Shown here: positions 5,676 to 6,731 of the stretch, piece by piece
Numbering within the stretch: position 1 is the stretch's first letter
Layout of the letters: every line of letters begins with the position of its first letter
Source: Micrococcales bacterium
Lineage (GTDB): Bacteria > Actinomycetota > Actinomycetes > Actinomycetales > Cellulomonadaceae
NCBI GenBank assembly: GCA_009783975.1
Contig: WRCL01000104.1
Span: 1-6,731 of the forward strand
Direction of reading: 5' to 3'
DNA length: 6,731 bases
Made by a program: the position numbers and the translations under genes
The notes under the pieces: model-generated
The model's input: only the letters and a program-made list of their open reading frames with translations
Told to the model about the DNA's origin: nothing
Databases searched by the model: none

Positions 5676-5923
5676 TGCCTGGCGACCAGCCCCTGGGGTC
5701 GTTCTCCCGGCCAGAGAGCCGTCAGGAGAACCCTGACGTGCCGGGCACCAAGACGTGCCAGCACTGCGCGAACGACCGTCTGACCCGGATCCGGATGCGC
5801 ACACCCAGCGGTCTGGACGCGGTGTTCGTCGCCTGTGCGGTGTGCGAACGCACCGCATGGTTCGCTGTTGACGGTGACGGGGTACCGTTGAGTGCCGACC
5901 AGGTCGGTGGCCTAGAAACCTGA
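5675..5923 (+). CDS. Small CXXC/CXXC zinc-ribbon-like protein
   Basis: This 82-residue protein, if it starts at the overlapping ATG, has two CXXC knuckles: Cys28/Cys31 (CQHC) and Cys54/Cys57 (CAVC). They are 22 residues apart, the pattern of a zinc ribbon. Between them is a beta-like segment (RLTRIRMRTPSGLDAVFVAC), followed by RTAWFAVDGDGVPLSADQV. The function is unknown. The start is uncertain: the ATG at 5675 is coupled to the DUF3499 stop, but an in-frame GTG at 5738 has AGGAG at 9-nt spacing and would give a 61-residue protein starting just before the zinc ribbon. The first 21 residues look poorly structured, which favours the shorter form or a disordered tail. It lies between the DUF3499 gene and the phosphohexomutase homologue. 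Confidence 0.75.
   Translation: MPGDQPLGSFSRPESRQENPDVPGTKTCQHCANDRLTRIRMRTPSGLDAVFVACAVCERTAWFAVDGDGVPLSADQVGGLET
5724..5728 (+). promoter_or_regulatory. Internal Shine-Dalgarno for alternative zinc-ribbon start
   Basis: AGGAG is 9 nt before the in-frame GTG at 5738. It lies inside the longer reading of the gene and suggests that the short 61-residue form may be the main or a second product. Confidence 0.45.
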
Positions 5924-5927
5924 CAAG

Positions 5928-5960
5928 CACATGCCGCTGCCCGCCGGGTGGCGCCATGTG
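5928..5960 (+). repeat. Imperfect hairpin between zinc-ribbon and phosphohexomutase genes
   Basis: CACATG (5928-5933) pairs with CATGTG (5955-5960). After a C/C mismatch, CGCTGC (5935-5940) pairs with GTGGCG (5948-5953) through four Watson-Crick and two G-U pairs, leaving a 7-nt loop. The hairpin ends 4 nt before the Shine-Dalgarno of the next gene. With no T-tract it may tune translation, protect the RNA or attenuate transcription rather than terminate it. Confidence 0.4.
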
Positions 5961-5975
5961 TCGTGGGAGGTTGTC

Positions 5976-6731
5976 ATGCAGCGCATGAGCCAGGTCGTCA
6001 ACGCCTACGACGTGCGCGGACGTGTCGGGCAGGACCTCGACGCGAGCGTCGTCACCGCGTTGGCAGCGGCGTTCGCCGATGTCGTGGCCCACCCAGGTGG
6101 GCACACCCAGGTCGCTGTCGGGCACGATATGCGCGCGAGCTGCGCCGAGCTCACCCAGGCGGTTGTCGACGGGCTCGCCGCACGTGGTGTCGGCAGCCTC
6201 GCGCTCGGGCTGTGCTCGACCGACGAGCTGTACTACGCCTGCGGGGTCCGGGCGCTGCCTGGGGTGATGGTCACCGCCGGCAACCACCCGGCTGACCACA
6301 ACGGGATGAAGCTGTGCGCAGCCCGGGCCGCCCCGGTCGACGAGGACACCGGCCTGTACCAGGTGGCCTCGGTCGCCGAACGGTACTTGCGTGACGGGGT
6401 CCCGCAGGCCTCAGACCGCGACGTCGTGCACTCCACGTGGGACGTGCTCGACGACTACGCCGCGTACCTGCACTCCCTGGTCGACCTCGCCGCGATCCGT
6501 CCGCTGTCAGTGGTCGTCGACGCTGGCAACGGGATGGCGGCCCTGACCGTCCCGGCGGTGCTCGGGCCTGACGCGGGCCTGGCCGGGGTGCCTGTGCGGC
6601 TGTTCGAGGTCCATATGCGGATGGACGGGCGGATGCCCTCGCGGGTCGGCGGGCTGCTGGAAGGTGAGTCGCTGGACGCGTTGCGCTCGTCGGTCCTGGA
6701 GCACCACGCTGACCTTGGCCTGGCCTTCGAC
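5976..6731 (+). CDS. Phosphomannomutase/phosphoglucomutase homologue lacking the catalytic serine (5' part)
   Basis: The first 252 residues of an alpha-D-phosphohexomutase homologue (ManB-like) run off the window end. Active members interconvert hexose 1- and 6-phosphates through a phosphoserine. Family landmarks are NAYDVRG (9-15), VGHDMRAS (48-55), STDELYYACG (81-90), NGMKLC (109-114), VDAGNGMA (181-188) and DLGLAFD (246-252), which should continue into the metal loop DGDxDR. The phosphoserine loop, normally TASHNP, reads TAGNHP (100-105), so Gly102 replaces the catalytic Ser. The later segment, normally like DGTFPNHEPNPLE, reads DGRMPSRVGGLLE (217-229). It is therefore likely inactive as a standard mutase, or altered in role. 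The ATG at 5976 has GGGAGG 5 nt upstream; the ATG at 5985 is less well spaced. It is third in the rightward operon. In related genomes an active manB often occupies this place, so a second copy should exist elsewhere. Confidence 0.85.
   Translation, partial: MQRMSQVVNAYDVRGRVGQDLDASVVTALAAAFADVVAHPGGHTQVAVGHDMRASCAELTQAVVDGLAARGVGSLALGLCSTDELYYACGVRALPGVMVTAGNHPADHNGMKLCAARAAPVDEDTGLYQVASVAERYLRDGVPQASDRDVVHSTWDVLDDYAAYLHSLVDLAAIRPLSVVVDAGNGMAALTVPAVLGPDAGLAGVPVRLFEVHMRMDGRMPSRVGGLLEGESLDALRSSVLEHHADLGLAFD

Noticed and set aside
5427..6299. 290-codon minus-strand frame opposite DUF3499, zinc-ribbon and mutase genes
   Set aside because: Covers three well-supported plus-strand genes and has no recognisable domain.

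Overview
The window is a high-GC bacterial chromosome segment. The strong G/C third-position bias, frequent GTG starts and a conserved gene neighbourhood (DUF3499 protein, PF06262-type metallopeptidase-like protein, family 2 glycosyltransferase, phosphomannomutase-like protein) point to an actinomycete (Actinomycetota), possibly Micrococcales. The genus cannot be fixed by reading alone.

Left part (1-2708): the first ~650 bases hold no convincing gene. A perfect 9-bp inverted repeat (648-670), a candidate promoter (684-711) and a leader with several short palindromes precede a 623-residue secreted protein (837-2708). That protein has the Cys and Gln signatures of an internal-thioester adhesin domain (TED: YCIEPG and TQILVW). 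Its N-terminus carries a twin-arginine-like signal peptide. Unlike typical thioester adhesins it has no LPXTG sorting signal and no C-terminal membrane segment. A perfect 16-bp hairpin (2751-2787) separates it from the convergent genes that follow.

Middle (2799-5234, minus strand): a compact operon is transcribed leftward. It encodes a metallopeptidase-family protein whose HExxH motif is degenerate (EQVAH), a rhamnosyltransferase-like family 2 glycosyltransferase, and an NAD-dependent sugar epimerase/dehydratase. Gaps are only 13-14 nt. The last two proteins suggest nucleotide-sugar and cell-envelope glycan synthesis.

Right part (5325-6731, plus strand): a divergent operon encodes a DUF3499 protein with a CX4C/CXXH pattern, a small CXXC/CXXC zinc-ribbon protein, and the first 252 codons of a phosphohexomutase homologue. 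The 90-nt divergent promoter region has a TANNNT -10 box exactly 6 nt before each GTG, as expected for leaderless transcription in both directions. A 7-6-7 dyad lies between them.

The most striking observation is the phosphohexomutase. The catalytic phosphoserine loop, normally TASHNP, reads TAGNHP, so the serine is absent, and the conserved FPNH..NP segment is also rewritten. It looks like a non-catalytic or re-purposed paralogue embedded in a conserved housekeeping neighbourhood. Its neighbour across the divergent promoter also lacks its canonical catalytic residues.
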